A stretch of 64,000 bases of DNA, taken from Clavelina lepadiformis (Eukaryota > Chordata > Ascidiacea > Aplousobranchia > Clavelinidae). Shown piece after piece: positions 48,701-59,800 of the stretch. How positions within the stretch are numbered: position 1 is the stretch's first letter; the number at the start of each line of letters is the position of its first letter. Both the position numbers and the translations under genes were made by a program. The stretch is taken from assembly GCF_947623445.1 (NCBI RefSeq), contig NC_135240.1:5394001-5458000 (forward strand). The letters are read 5' to 3'. The notes under the pieces are model-generated. The model searched no databases. It saw only the letters and a list, made by a program, of their open reading frames with translations, and was not told where the DNA came from.

Positions 48701-51700
48701 CCGTGGGTATAGGACGTATCTGTGTACATATCGGCGGCGGACGGGACGTTGTATGTCCGCGATTTCTTGTCCTGGCAGCATCTACACTTGCGTCTGAGCA
48801 TTACAACCAGCTGCAAAGGAATTTACATTTGAGTTAAAAGACTTAGTTCGACTACTGCGTACTGTGTATAACTGAAATCTATTAACGCAAAGATGATTTC
48901 GTTAAACTACTAGACTACAGATACACTAAGCAGGGATGTCCAACCTGCGGCCCGCGGGCCACAGTGCGGCCCACCTGAGATTTTTGTGCGGCCCGCTAGT
49001 CATTTTCACTCCAAGTAGTATTTTCAACTTTGAATCTTAGCCTAATTAAAATGTACCAGTCAGCTCTTTATGTACCCATTTTTCTTGAAATTTAATAGGT
49101 TCTGCGGCCCAATGAATTATTTCAAGTGACAATGCGGCCCACTATAATAAAAGGTTGGACATCCCTGCGCTAAAGTGTCAAATGTAAAACAGATCTAGGC
49201 TACAAAATATCCTTCAGCGTATCCACAATTAATAAAAACATTTTCACTCACAACTATGATGATTATGACGACGACCAGCGCAGAAGCCCCGATTATGATG
49301 TAAAGAATAAGGGGATCCAACCCTGCGGTAGATAGTGCAGTTCCCTTATGTTTGTATATGTCCGGGAAGTAGGAGTTGTTCCTGCATCCACTCAAAGCCT
49401 TGGTCTTGTTGAACTTGACCGGGTCCTCGTCGGTTACATATATCCCCACCTACAGTGCATATGCGCCAGTGAATATTAAGCTTTACAAATATAAAAGCCA
49501 TATAAAGTATGACGTCTACGTCATAAAACCCACTCACCCATGTCAAGGTCGCCTGCGTCGGTTTTCCAAGGTCACTGACCTTTACTTCGATCACGTGACA
49601 GCCCGGCTTCATCTTCCTTAATTGTTCCTCTGACGTCACTTCGAGCGTCACGTTTCCGGTGACCATATCAACCCCAAAGTATCCGTAATCGTTGCCCTTG
49701 GACATCGCGAACCGGACGCGACCGCTTTCTCCTTCGTCTGGGTCCGCGGCTTCTATCTTGGTGATGACGATGTTCTCCGATTTCGAGACCCGACGCGCGT
49801 ATCCCGACCCCTTCTTGTCGATCAGGATAAAATCCTTTACCGGATTTTCCGGCTTTACTTCGGCTACTTCGTCCGTATCAGCACTTTCCGCGCCCTTTTC
49901 CGCGGGGTTTTCGTCTCCCAATAGCTCAGGGTCTGGGTCGGAGGGTCGGATGCGTTCCTTGCGGATGTAGACGACGGATAGGTCCTTTGTTACGTTCGGG
50001 AACTTTATAAACGGAGCGTTGTCGTTTACGTCTAGGAGAAAAATCTCAACGTTGCATATTCCCGTCAGAGGGGAATTCCCGTGATCCGTGGCTTCAGCTT
50101 TCAGCACGTATGGTTGGGAATGACGACTCTCTCTGTCCAAATCTTCCCGTCGGCCGTTGAAGTGAATTTCTCCTGAAGTCCAAACTTACAATAAAAATCT
50201 TAAAGACTGGAAAGTTAGAGAGATAACCGAAATGCCCTCGCAGCTATCCAGCCGAGCTAGCGAAATTCAAAGCCAAGTAAACCTGATTCGGGTTGGATGG
50301 TGAACGGAGAATCCTTGCTGCCATCCGCGAAACTGTAAGTCACTCTGGCGTTGGTGGTTTTCTCCACGTCTGCGTCATCAGCCACGACACGACCCACGTA
50401 CTTGCCGACGTCAGCATCCTCTTCTATCCTGAAGATGTAGTTCTTTTGCCGAAAGCGCGGCGGGTTATCGTTTTCATCGGCAACCGAGATCTGAGCGACA
50501 CAAGTTGGTCAGCATCGTGTTTGCATCTGCTCCATTGCTTAGGCTACATCGCTATGTACATTATAGGAAGCTAGGCGTTCTGCTTTAGGCAGCGGCTTTT
50601 TTGAATAGTAGAATAAATATCGGGTACTTACGCTTAAAGTCGCGCTTGTATTTCGCGGCGGAACGCCGTGATCTGTGGCGGTTATCGTCAGCACAAATGG
50701 TTCGGTTTTATTCTCCGCGTCAAGTGGCGTGGCGCCAGACTTGAAAATAACTTGGCCAGTCTCTGGCTCAATTTCAAAAGGGACCTTAACGCCACGTTCC
50801 ATGGGCCTTGCGGAGTAAGTTATCTCGGCATTGGCGCCCGCGTCCAAATCTTCAGCAGTCAGCGTAGCAATGACGTCACCAGGCAAAGTGTTCTCACTGA
50901 CGCCAAGAACGTAGTTCGGCTTCCCAAACTTCGGACTGTTGTCGTTTTCGTCGACAAGTTCGACGACGATTCGCTTGTTGTTGCTAAGCGACGGCGCTCC
51001 GAAGTCCCAGGCTTGTATCTCGACGGTGTGGATCCGCTGTGTCTCGCGATCAAGCTCGTTCTTCGTCTTGAGCAGATACCTGCGAATTGTGACGTCAAAA
51101 TAAGTAATCTCGTCTTACTGCTCAAGCTTACAGTAAAAATAAACTATACCAAATTTAATGAAGTTAAAAATAATATAAGATTTCTATTTGACAGATATCC
51201 GAGTTATTCGCTCACAAAGATTGAAACCGACCTGTTATCCTTCTGATCGACTCTCTGCATTTCGAAACTGGTTGGCTCCAGCAAACGACAGCTGACGTTT
51301 CCGTTCTTGCCCGTGTCACGATCTGTGACCGTGACAAACGCCACAAATGTTCCAACAGCGGTGTTTTCCCGGATCAGCACCGGGTCCGATTCGGTCCCCT
51401 CCCCTGATACCGGACTTTCCTCCTGGTCCAGGAAATTGACGTCAATGCGCGGCTTCTCGTCGTTGACGTCTTCAACCTGTACGGTGACTGTGACGTAAGC
51501 CGCCGCTGGATTCGGCCCGCTGTCCCTGGCCTCGATAGTGAGGTGGTGGATGGTCCGGTTTTCGTAGTCGAGCCCTGCCCCTGTGACTGTGAGAGATCCG
51601 GTCTCCGAATTGAGGGCAAAAATTGCGCGCTCTTGTTCGCTCACTTCGCTAGGGAACGTGTAGACGATCCGCGCATTTTCACCCGAATCGAGATCGGTCG

Positions 51701-52517
51701 CTTTAAGTTTTATGACCTCATATCCGTCGTTGACGTCTTCTGGAACGGAAATGACGTAACTTTGTTTCGGGAAGGTCGGTTGGTGGTCGTTGGAATCGGT
51801 GACTTCGATGTGGACGGTTGCGGTGCCGGTGAGAGGCGGATCAGCGCCGTCGATGGCATAAAGGAAAAGATCATAGGACGCGATCCGCTCCCGGTCTAGC
51901 TTCTTGGAGAGGATGAGCTGCGGAATCTTCGTCCCGTCGATGTTATTGAGGACATCGAGTTTGAAATATGGCACCGAGAGTCCGTTCTTGTCTTTAGCGC
52001 TGGGAGGAGAACTCGAGATTTCGTAGCGATTGATTGAATTATTGCCCAAGTCTGGGTCCACAGCGCTGTCCAGTCGAATGACCGATCCACTGATCGCGCT
52101 TTCCGAGATTTCCTTTGAGATTTGAGACGACGGGAACGCGGGAGTGTTATCGTTTAAGTCGAAGATCACAAGTTGAATTTTAACGAGCTGAAAGTATTCA
52201 CTGGGAAGCACAGCCACTTCGATATCTTTCTTACACGTTTCCGGGTTGTCGGGACAAAGTTTCTCACGGTCTAGCCTCACAGCAGTGAATAACTCGCCGG
52301 TATTCTTGTCAACTCGTACAAATTCGGCACCGTTTAAAATGGTGTACTGCCTGGGTGGCTTACCGACGCCTACAGGCATCAGTTCCATGTCTTGAGCGAT
52401 ATTTCCAAGGTAATCGTCCTTCCCGCTTTCTTCATTTGCGTTGTATACGAACTGGGTTTGACTTAGGCCGATGCACACGTAAATTAACAGCAGCACGTAC
52501 AATTTACACACCTCCAT
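33755..52517 (-). CDS. Delta1-type protocadherin
   Basis: Eleven exons: 52517-51232, 51079-50632, 50490-50283, 50172-49538, 49449-49252, 48810-48672, 48550-48459, 41239-41011, 35314-35150, 34965-34866, 34583-33755. Total 4329 nt, 1442 aa, all phases consistent. A signal peptide (1-19) precedes seven cadherin repeats. Calcium-binding linkers are visible as DLNDN, DSNDH, DVNDE, DENDN, DENDN and DVNDN, with LDRE and DxD motifs. The seventh repeat carries an acidic insertion. One membrane span lies at about 905-930 (LYIIIGASALVVVIIIIVLVV), followed by the basic/Cys stop-transfer RRKCRCC. The tail has SARDSGTGDS (about 1024-1033), resembling delta-Pcdh motif CM1, and CTNDCRLYGHGDNCWMP (1100-1116), a clear CM2 match. 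The last exon is rich in Tyr, Pro and Gln. Seven repeats plus CM1/CM2 point to delta1 (PCDH1/7/9/11 group), a homophilic adhesion receptor. The intron after exon 6 is GC-AG. Two introns exceed 5 kb. Confidence 0.92.
35315..41010. other. Large protocadherin intron 8
   Basis: A 5.7-kb intron in the cytoplasmic-tail region. No nested gene is convincing; one longer ORF is listed at 39144. No transposon ends were recognised. Confidence 0.6.
39144..39587 (+). other. Unassigned 147-codon ORF inside a protocadherin intron
   Basis: The longest open frame outside recognised exons begins with ATG and reads MDALTQALFCNKHATD. The opposite strand is also open for 93 codons at 39502-39221. Neither product shows a motif I know, and no splice or promoter context supports expression. 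It could be a fragment of an unrecognised transposon or chance. Confidence 0.2.
41240..48239. other. Large protocadherin intron 7
   Basis: About 7 kb without a recognised gene. A short CA-rich tract lies near 44320-44345. Size and position, just after the point where two tails can be chosen, fit a regulatory intron, but nothing in it is identified. Confidence 0.5.
48240..48458 (-). CDS. Alternative short-tail ending of the protocadherin
   Basis: If the GTGAGT donor after codon 1002 (48458-48453) is not used, the frame of exon 7 stays open for 72 more codons to TGA at 48242-48240. The sequence beyond the donor looks like coding tail rather than random intron: VSQRYTFAPSDATPHNGG, then HRYNSHVTYADMVSATHA. 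This would give a protein of about 1074 aa without CM1 and CM2. Delta1 protocadherins are known to have long and short cytoplasmic isoforms made in this manner. The isoform is inference from the open frame and composition. Confidence 0.5.
   Translation of the reverse strand: MSQRYTFAPSDATPHNGGSLHRYNSHVTYADMVSATHATFLPQCSLTPHLDRQYTEQPLLPRWERFSRATLV
48931..49167. mobile_element. Non-autonomous hAT element (237 bp)
   Basis: The ends are CAGGGATGTCCAACCT and its exact inverse AGGTTGGACATCCCTG. Repeated TGCGGCCCAC/TGCGGCCC words lie just inside both ends, as in many animal hAT MITEs. The flanks ACACTAAG and CGCTAAAG are only weakly alike, so the target duplication has decayed. It lies in protocadherin intron 5. 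No coding capacity. Confidence 0.85.
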
Positions 52518-55500
52518 TTGGAAAACCTGCCAATAACATGATAATATTCGCGTTTAAGCTATTCTCTTGTGGTGGCCGATTTCTATTCAAGCGTCCATGA
52601 TTGGGTCATGTGGATAACAGGTTAGCTCGGGTAAGTTCACTTCCTGTCCGACAATTTGGCTATTTCTGTACGGTACAATTAATTCACGTGTTTGCCTGCT
52701 GCAAAAACATCTTGCAACTTAAAGGCTGTAAGTTAAAATACGTTTTTGCAGCAAAACAGATATAAGCATTTCAGCTGTCAGTCGACCGCGTGAACACATA
52801 AAGCTTGCCTACTATGAGCTACTCCAAAGCACTTGATATTTCATATTCATCTCGCGCGCCAGTGTTGTTCATCTATCTTCAGCTTCTGATAGTTTAAGAA
52901 ACACTTGGGCAATTTCAAGTGTTCGCTTGTATGTTATAAAAACCTCAAACTAAATCTAAAGTGTTAGGGAGTATACTGGGCGCTTCAGCAGTTTAGCAAG
53001 TTTTACTCCCTGTACTGCACATAACCTACTGTGATGCAACAGTTATAGCATGCTTAAACAAATAAAAGCAGCCAACAATTACAGTTAAACTTAAAACGAC
53101 TTGCAACAGGTAGGTAATACTGTACGGTGGAGAAAACGTGGCGTAATTAGTTCCTGTATTGTTGTTTGAATGGGATAAAATCCTTTAGAAGTTGAAACAT
53201 TACCCTTCCAGTTTAGCGTTTACAACACACGGCGACAGGATTACTTAAACGTGTTCCCTTTTATAACTCCAGGTTAATGTGTTTTAATGAAAGACGTGTG
53301 GACCCTTTGTGTGTTGCAAGGCACAACTCAACACTGATAACAGGGAATTGAATAGTTTACGGGGTGCCAAGAAAATAAAACAACTTGTCGTAAGTTGAAC
53401 CGTTACATGACAAACAAGGCGCTGTACAACTTAAGACAGATTCGGTTGGTTTAATTAGCAAAGAACCTCTTGTTGTATATTATACCAAAGTAAGGAATGG
53501 TGGTCTAATTATTCTAATATGAAAACTGCCGTACTGTCAAAGCTGAAAATGTCAAATCTGAACCCAAACGGGGATCAGAAAATAGCGCCATTACGGCCAA
53601 ATCGATGTGAATTGGATTACCCAAACGTAGTTTACAGAAATGTCCAAGTGTTACTAAGAACTGGGTTCTCTGCAACATATTAACACTTAAGATAAAGGTG
53701 ACGACGATTTATTGTCTTGCCGGATCCTACTCTCAATCCACAACCGCAACTAATTAACTAAAAGAAGTCTAAAACGAAAAAGTGATAAACATATAATACA
53801 ACGTGTTTATATTACGCGTTTTTACCGCCACTACACGCAACAATAGGACGCTATTAAGTCATCAATCTTTCGTGACATCAAAGAAAAGTTAAAAATCAAC
53901 AACCGGTAGCAATGATTGGATTGGCAATTAATTCGCATATCGGCATATTCATCAATGCATTATTGAAGATGTTAAGCCGGCATTACATAAAACTAGCGGC
54001 CTAGCCACACAATTACAAAATACACCTTATCTGGGTAACACATTGTGGACTAATAAAAAGTTAATACATTACTTATTACGTCATATTCAATGTATTATGA
54101 CTCATTTGCTTTATCCCTGCATCCCCAGACAATTATATTTGTTACATCGACAGGGCAACTTGCTCGAAAAACAGGTCGTCAAATATCATTTGCCAGCTAT
54201 TCTACGAGATATTCACGTCGATCAAAGTTCATAATCGATAAAATATAGTCCAAAGTAGACATTGCTCTTAAAAAATTATAACCTGTGAATACAAGTGCAA
54301 ACACTTTAGCTTCAGAGTCTGTTTCTAACTGTAGATTTTGAGCTGTTCTGCTTCTGTCAAAGGTGTGTTGCTATCAAATATGGAAAAATTAAATAAAGCC
54401 AACACCGTTCCGAGTCTCATGATCATAAGAGCCGGGATTTTGACGCGTTGAATCCCGCAGGGAGAACGGCAGGTGTGGCGACCTCCAGTAAACTAGTAAG
54501 CCCATACTTCACTGTCATAATAAGAATCTACGACACGAAATACACACGAATTGATTCAGCACGATACTGCCAGGTGAACTGGTTCAGTAACATGCCAAAT
54601 AACTATTGAACTCTGCAAGTTTCACCGTTTTCATTAAACACGCCGATGTTTTTTCTATTGCATTTCCTGCAACTGACCGGTTACAGCGAGTTATCAGCAA
54701 AATATCGCGTCGCTAAATTCCGCTAAAATAACATTATGTTAACCGCGCGATAATTCGAGCTGTGCTATTGTTTCAATAAGCAGCTGCATGTACTATCGGC
54801 CCATCGTGCTCAAGCGTTATCAGTTATCACTAAGCGCGCGCTAGAAATGTTTACGCAATAATGACTCGAACAATGTAGTGTATGACCACTTAGATACCTT
54901 ATCCCGTTATCAAAACTTCTTGCCTTGCCTCGATACTAGCTCTCAGCCCCACTTTGCACACGATAAGCGCTATACTACTATACTATGCTATGAAACTGAT
55001 TTCACTACTTGCGCCTCTACCCATGAACTAATGATTTAATCAAAAGCAGACACAAGTGCTTTTGAAATTTTAAAAATCCAAAAAGAAAACTCCGTTTCGT
55101 CGTTATCGTAGTCAGACGCTACACGTCTATGCTGTAACGAAGAAGGTTGGTTCAAGCGGTTTTTCTTGCCTGAGGCAAAATTTCTTTTCTCTTTCCGATT
55201 TTACTCAAACGTTGTAAAACGAGCGAATATTTGCAGAACTCGTCAAATGCAAACATTTCTTTTTCTCTTTCTTTCTCTTTGGTGATCTCTCCATATTTAT
55301 CCTCCTCCGCGCCTCTCCTACGAATCATGCGGGTTGGCTGTTTTTCGGCATGGCGGACTTTACGTCATGTGCTGGTTGATTTGTTAAAACTACGGATTTT
55401 ACAGGTACGCTAAAGTTCATATTCTGTGCATTAACAAATTGCCGTCTAAAGAACTGCAAGGGTTACCGAAACAGAACTTTATATTGTAATTTCGAGTTAT

Positions 55501-56823
55501 ATTTCACTTGCGCCATATTCAACCCAAATCTTGTGTACGTGTGGCAACTAACTTTTGATTTCATAATCTATATTTGTTCCACTTTTAAAGGGGCTTATCG
55601 TCTTAATCTTACTAACATTTAGTTTGCAGTTGAATGGGTCCAGTTACTTCAATATCCAGTACGCACTGAGCTTTTCGGAAAAGGCAATTTTTGTAGACGA
55701 CCACAATTTACACTTAGGAAGGTTTTTGTTTCATGCTCGTCTTTCCTGTTGATTTAAAAGACACCGGTGTTCTGGCTTTGCGTATCCTGGTATTTGTATG
55801 CGTATCTGCATATTATGTATAAGCATATTTACATACGGGTGTATATCATCTGAGTGACAGTTCATTTGAGTGACAGTACTTGAGTGACATAATTATGACA
55901 TAAATTAATCCTTCGAGTGACATAATTAACCCTAACACCAACCCTAACCCTAACCCTCACCCATTACTGTAGTTTGAACAGTACTTACCAATGCGTTACT
56001 GAAATGACCTGTCATTCAGTTAATCAACTACCTTACATATATGTATATATTTGTGCGCATACTTGCATTTAAATATGGATATGTGCATATTTCAATTCAT
56101 ATTCTGAAGATTCATGTCTGAATGCGCAAAGTGTTCTAAATAAGACGAACATGTTTTTTCGAATCACAATCTTATGAGAAGTCGTATCAAAATGAGTAGT
56201 CTGTAAATGAGTGAAAAGATTAAGTAATATTGGTTGCTTTTATCTTTTGATTTCTAAGAAAGATGGAGCTCAATTTCATCGAGTCTTATTACCTTCCGCT
56301 TACTAGAAACCAACTTTAAACGTGCAACTGTAAACACATTAGACGCTCTATGACCTAATAATAAAGTACCAGGTACCTCGGCAGCAAACCAGAGTGAAAA
56401 TGTCAAATTCATCTGTATTTGACTTCATAAGACCAAACTGCACGCTATAAGTTACGTGATGACACGCAGCAAGTGTAAGAATTACAAGAATACAAATTTG
56501 ATTGCATATTTAATTTACTTCACCAAATCGAAGTAATATATTTTCAACAAGTGGCTTCACTCTGTCTTTGTGTACATAGAGTTCAGTTGCACTTTAGCAT
56601 CACCTACCGGTGATGTGAACATGGCGTAGTGAATATATGTTGAAGCTTTCAGACTGGAACAACTGGAAAAATTCAGAATACAGCTAATTCCACCGCAAAT
56701 GGTCGAAATGAACAAAAAGTCTCGTTTTCTGACATTTTGATCAGCTTTCATTAAACGTGGCAAACAATATTGATAAAGTTGAATAAACTATTGAAATTGC
56801 CTGGCTCTAGTCTAGAGACTACC
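52518..56823. other. Intergenic between protocadherin and Fringe genes
   Basis: It contains the protocadherin promoter side and the Fringe 3' UTR side. No gene was recognised. The repeat at 55852-56022 is described separately. Confidence 0.5.
55852..56022. repeat. MITE-like element with interstitial telomeric repeats
   Basis: Four copies of GAGTGACA (about 55852, 55868, 55882, 55914) lead into a CCCTAA-type tract at 55928-55962 (AACCCTAACCCTAACCCT with imperfect copies). The right end CTGAAATGACCTGTCATTCAG (approximate) is an imperfect inverse of the left end, so the whole may be a foldback element. TTAGGG/CCCTAA is the telomere repeat of most metazoans including chordates. Confidence 0.6.
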
Positions 56824-59800
56824 TCAGGAAACACGATTTAAATATTGAAAAAAGTATTCTTTATAAAAAGAGAAAAAGTTTTTTATTCTAGAATAATCGT
56901 ATGAAGTGTTTATGCTGGAGGCCACCGTGTCGTTTCTACCCATTTCCAGGTCATTATAATCTCCTGCAATTCTCGACACGAAAGACTGCGATTGGTTGAA
57001 GCTGAATGTTACTTGACCAATCAGCTCTTCGTTCCTCATTGACGTCATCGGTTCAAACTGAGAATGCATGACGTCACTATCGGTTAGTGACACGTTAAGT
57101 AGGTGTGTAATGATGTAACCGATGACGCAATCGTCAGGAAGGGAAATAGATGCCGCTGTAGTCACAAAGGTTTGAGTCTAGAAGAAAGAGCAGTACTGTA
57201 TGACAAACCACACAACCTGGTATAATACGTGCACTTACCTTTGTTTAGTCACACTGCTAGTTATTCTTTACGTCACTATAAGATCTTTTTTGTCACTCAC
57301 GTTTTAAGACTTTAAAATTTTAATAATTCCTATTTTTGCTTTAATGCATTTTGTAAAATTTAAAACTAAAATCTGCACCCGGGGTTGTTTTTTCTGCCAC
57401 CGCAAATTTGGTTAAAAATTACCTGAAGATAGGGCGCCATCTCGTGTACGAGTCTCCTTGACAGGCAATATCCGGCACCTCCCAAAGCAAAATGAAACGC
57501 AACAAGCTTTGACTTGTCGGTGATCGCGTAGATGTCCTAGATCATAGCGCTAAAGTTTTTACAGAGGCATTGGTCTATGAGAAGTACCAGCAATGCCAAG
57601 ATGTTTTCCTAGAGCAATGGGCTCCTGGCTTGACATCGCTAATTGCTATTAACATGACGTAGGCACGTAATTATGCAAATGTGCAGGAAAATCTGTAGGG
57701 TTACGGGTTAGCCAATCCAATTAATACTCATTTTTAAATCAAAAGATTGTTTTGCCTTTAACTTACCTCCTTCTCCAGATACTGCGGCTTATTTGAAGAT
57801 TTGGTGTCGTACACGCGCGTAATAATCGCCCTTTGTGACGGAGAGCGACCGATGTAGAAAGGTAAATTTGAATTGAAGTGACGTAACATGGCCAGCAGAG
57901 CGTGAACGTTGACAAAAGTGTCGTCATCAAAGTGACAGAACCAACTTTTCTAGGATAAGAAATTTTTCGAATCAAAGGGCTCATTACGATAATTTATGGA
58001 CACAGTTGATTCGGCGGAAGTTGTAACTGTCAAAACTTTTAAGATTCAAAAACTAAAACACTCGGAAATGCAAAAGCGGTCCAACTTGGGTGCTTGGCTG
58101 GCGCAGAAACTCCTGAAATTCCCAATAGGTTTTGCACAACAGTGCCCACTTGCTGTGCGAGTTTTGCGGGCAGTCTGTGAAGATCATCTTTGGGTGTTGA
58201 CCTTCAAATTTCTTGGCAAGAGTGTCGAGCAAAGATTTATCTTCAACATCTATCAAATTACTATGATTTAGTACTATTCGAGTATTAGTATTACTTTTTG
58301 AGATAGGCTTATAGTCTACACCAGGCATGTGCAACCTTTTTCACTGGAGGGCCAAATACAAAATGTTGAATGATAACGTGGCCGCGTGAATTTTTTCAGA
58401 AAAAAATTAGTATCATTTCCCTATGAAAGTAGTTTGTCTAGTCAAGAAACATATTTAAAGCAGTCCGTGACACACGTGTGTGACAGTCTATTAAAATACT
58501 GTGAATAATTGTCGATGGAAGATGAGGAAACTAAATTCAGTCAAGCGTATTTAATCACAGATTAATGTGATTTTTGCTGGTGCAGATCTTTGCAAAAGTT
58601 TGAAATATTTGCTTTCACAGAACTACAAGAAATTCGAAGTTGACTTTTCAAAAGTTGGTCTGATAGTTGTCCTTTTTGCTTTCCTTTGCAATATTTCATC
58701 TTAGAGAAAAATTGCTCGCAGCAATATGTGCTTCCAAAAAGTGAATTTTTTTTAAAGGCATGTTCGACAAAATTCTGATACTTCCCCCGAACATAGTTTT
58801 GATAAAAGTTCACCAAATCATTTTCATCAAAGGCTCTTTTCATTTTATTGTCTGACTACCAATTAATCAGTTCAAGTTTTTAAGTCGATCACAATCTTAT
58901 GAGAGGCTTTGATCTACAGCTGTGTTAAATGGGTTGAAAAATATTAAAATCACTTTCAAGTTGTCGAAAATCCAAGAAGCGAGCATCAAAGGCAGCAGAC
59001 AATTTTTCTATGATAGCGCCATATTTTTGGTAATTGATATCTTGTCCTTCAACATGTTGCATTTTCAAACATGATAAGTGTGTAAGCACGTAGTGTGTGG
59101 ACCGCATCAAAGAGTGATATAACATTTCGCTGAGCACCACGCGGGCCGCACGGAACTACCTAGCGGGCCGCTGGTTGCACATGTCTAGCCTACACCATGC
59201 TGCTTTGATCGGTAACGCACCTGCCACTATCTTGACGTGGCTTCTCGCCACGGTAATCCAGGTGTCCAACATTAAGGCGAGTCTTGTGAAGTAATTCGAA
59301 TGGGTTGTGCGGACACTGAAGTACACCGACCCTATATCTGGAAAAAGTTGACAATCGTAATAAATTGCACAGAAGTAAGAGATAGCCGAGCTCTAGGCCA
59401 GTGGCGTGGCCAGTGGCCCCCTGGCTACGCCTGTGCTCTAGCCCATAAGTACTTCAGCGTTGAAAGGCGTTGGTCGTCCGAGTATTTCGAACGCTGACTT
59501 TGCAATACTTGCGCTTCAGGTCCCGTGTTCGATACCCAATGGCGCTATACCGTTGTAATGCCCTCAAGCAAGGCATTAACGGCACTAAAGGTGCAATACT
59601 ATATATATAAAGCTGGGGCTCGAGCGATGAGGAATCATCGCCGGATTTAAGTCGTGCAAAGATATTCCTCAGTCCGAGGATAAACATTATCATACCAAAC
59701 CTTGGACAATTAATTGCATTATTTGTTCACCGCAAAATTTAAGCGCTTAACCACCACAATAAGGTTCCAGGTCGATTCAATCCACGGACGACTAAACAAA

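Noticed and set aside
48930..49170. GC-rich GCGGCCC repeats first considered as a CpG regulatory site
   Set aside because: The inverted ends CAGGGATGTCCAACC show it is a hAT MITE.
49376..51899. Several plus-strand ORFs of 80-190 codons
   Set aside because: They are antisense to protocadherin ectodomain exons, whose cadherin motifs settle the coding strand.
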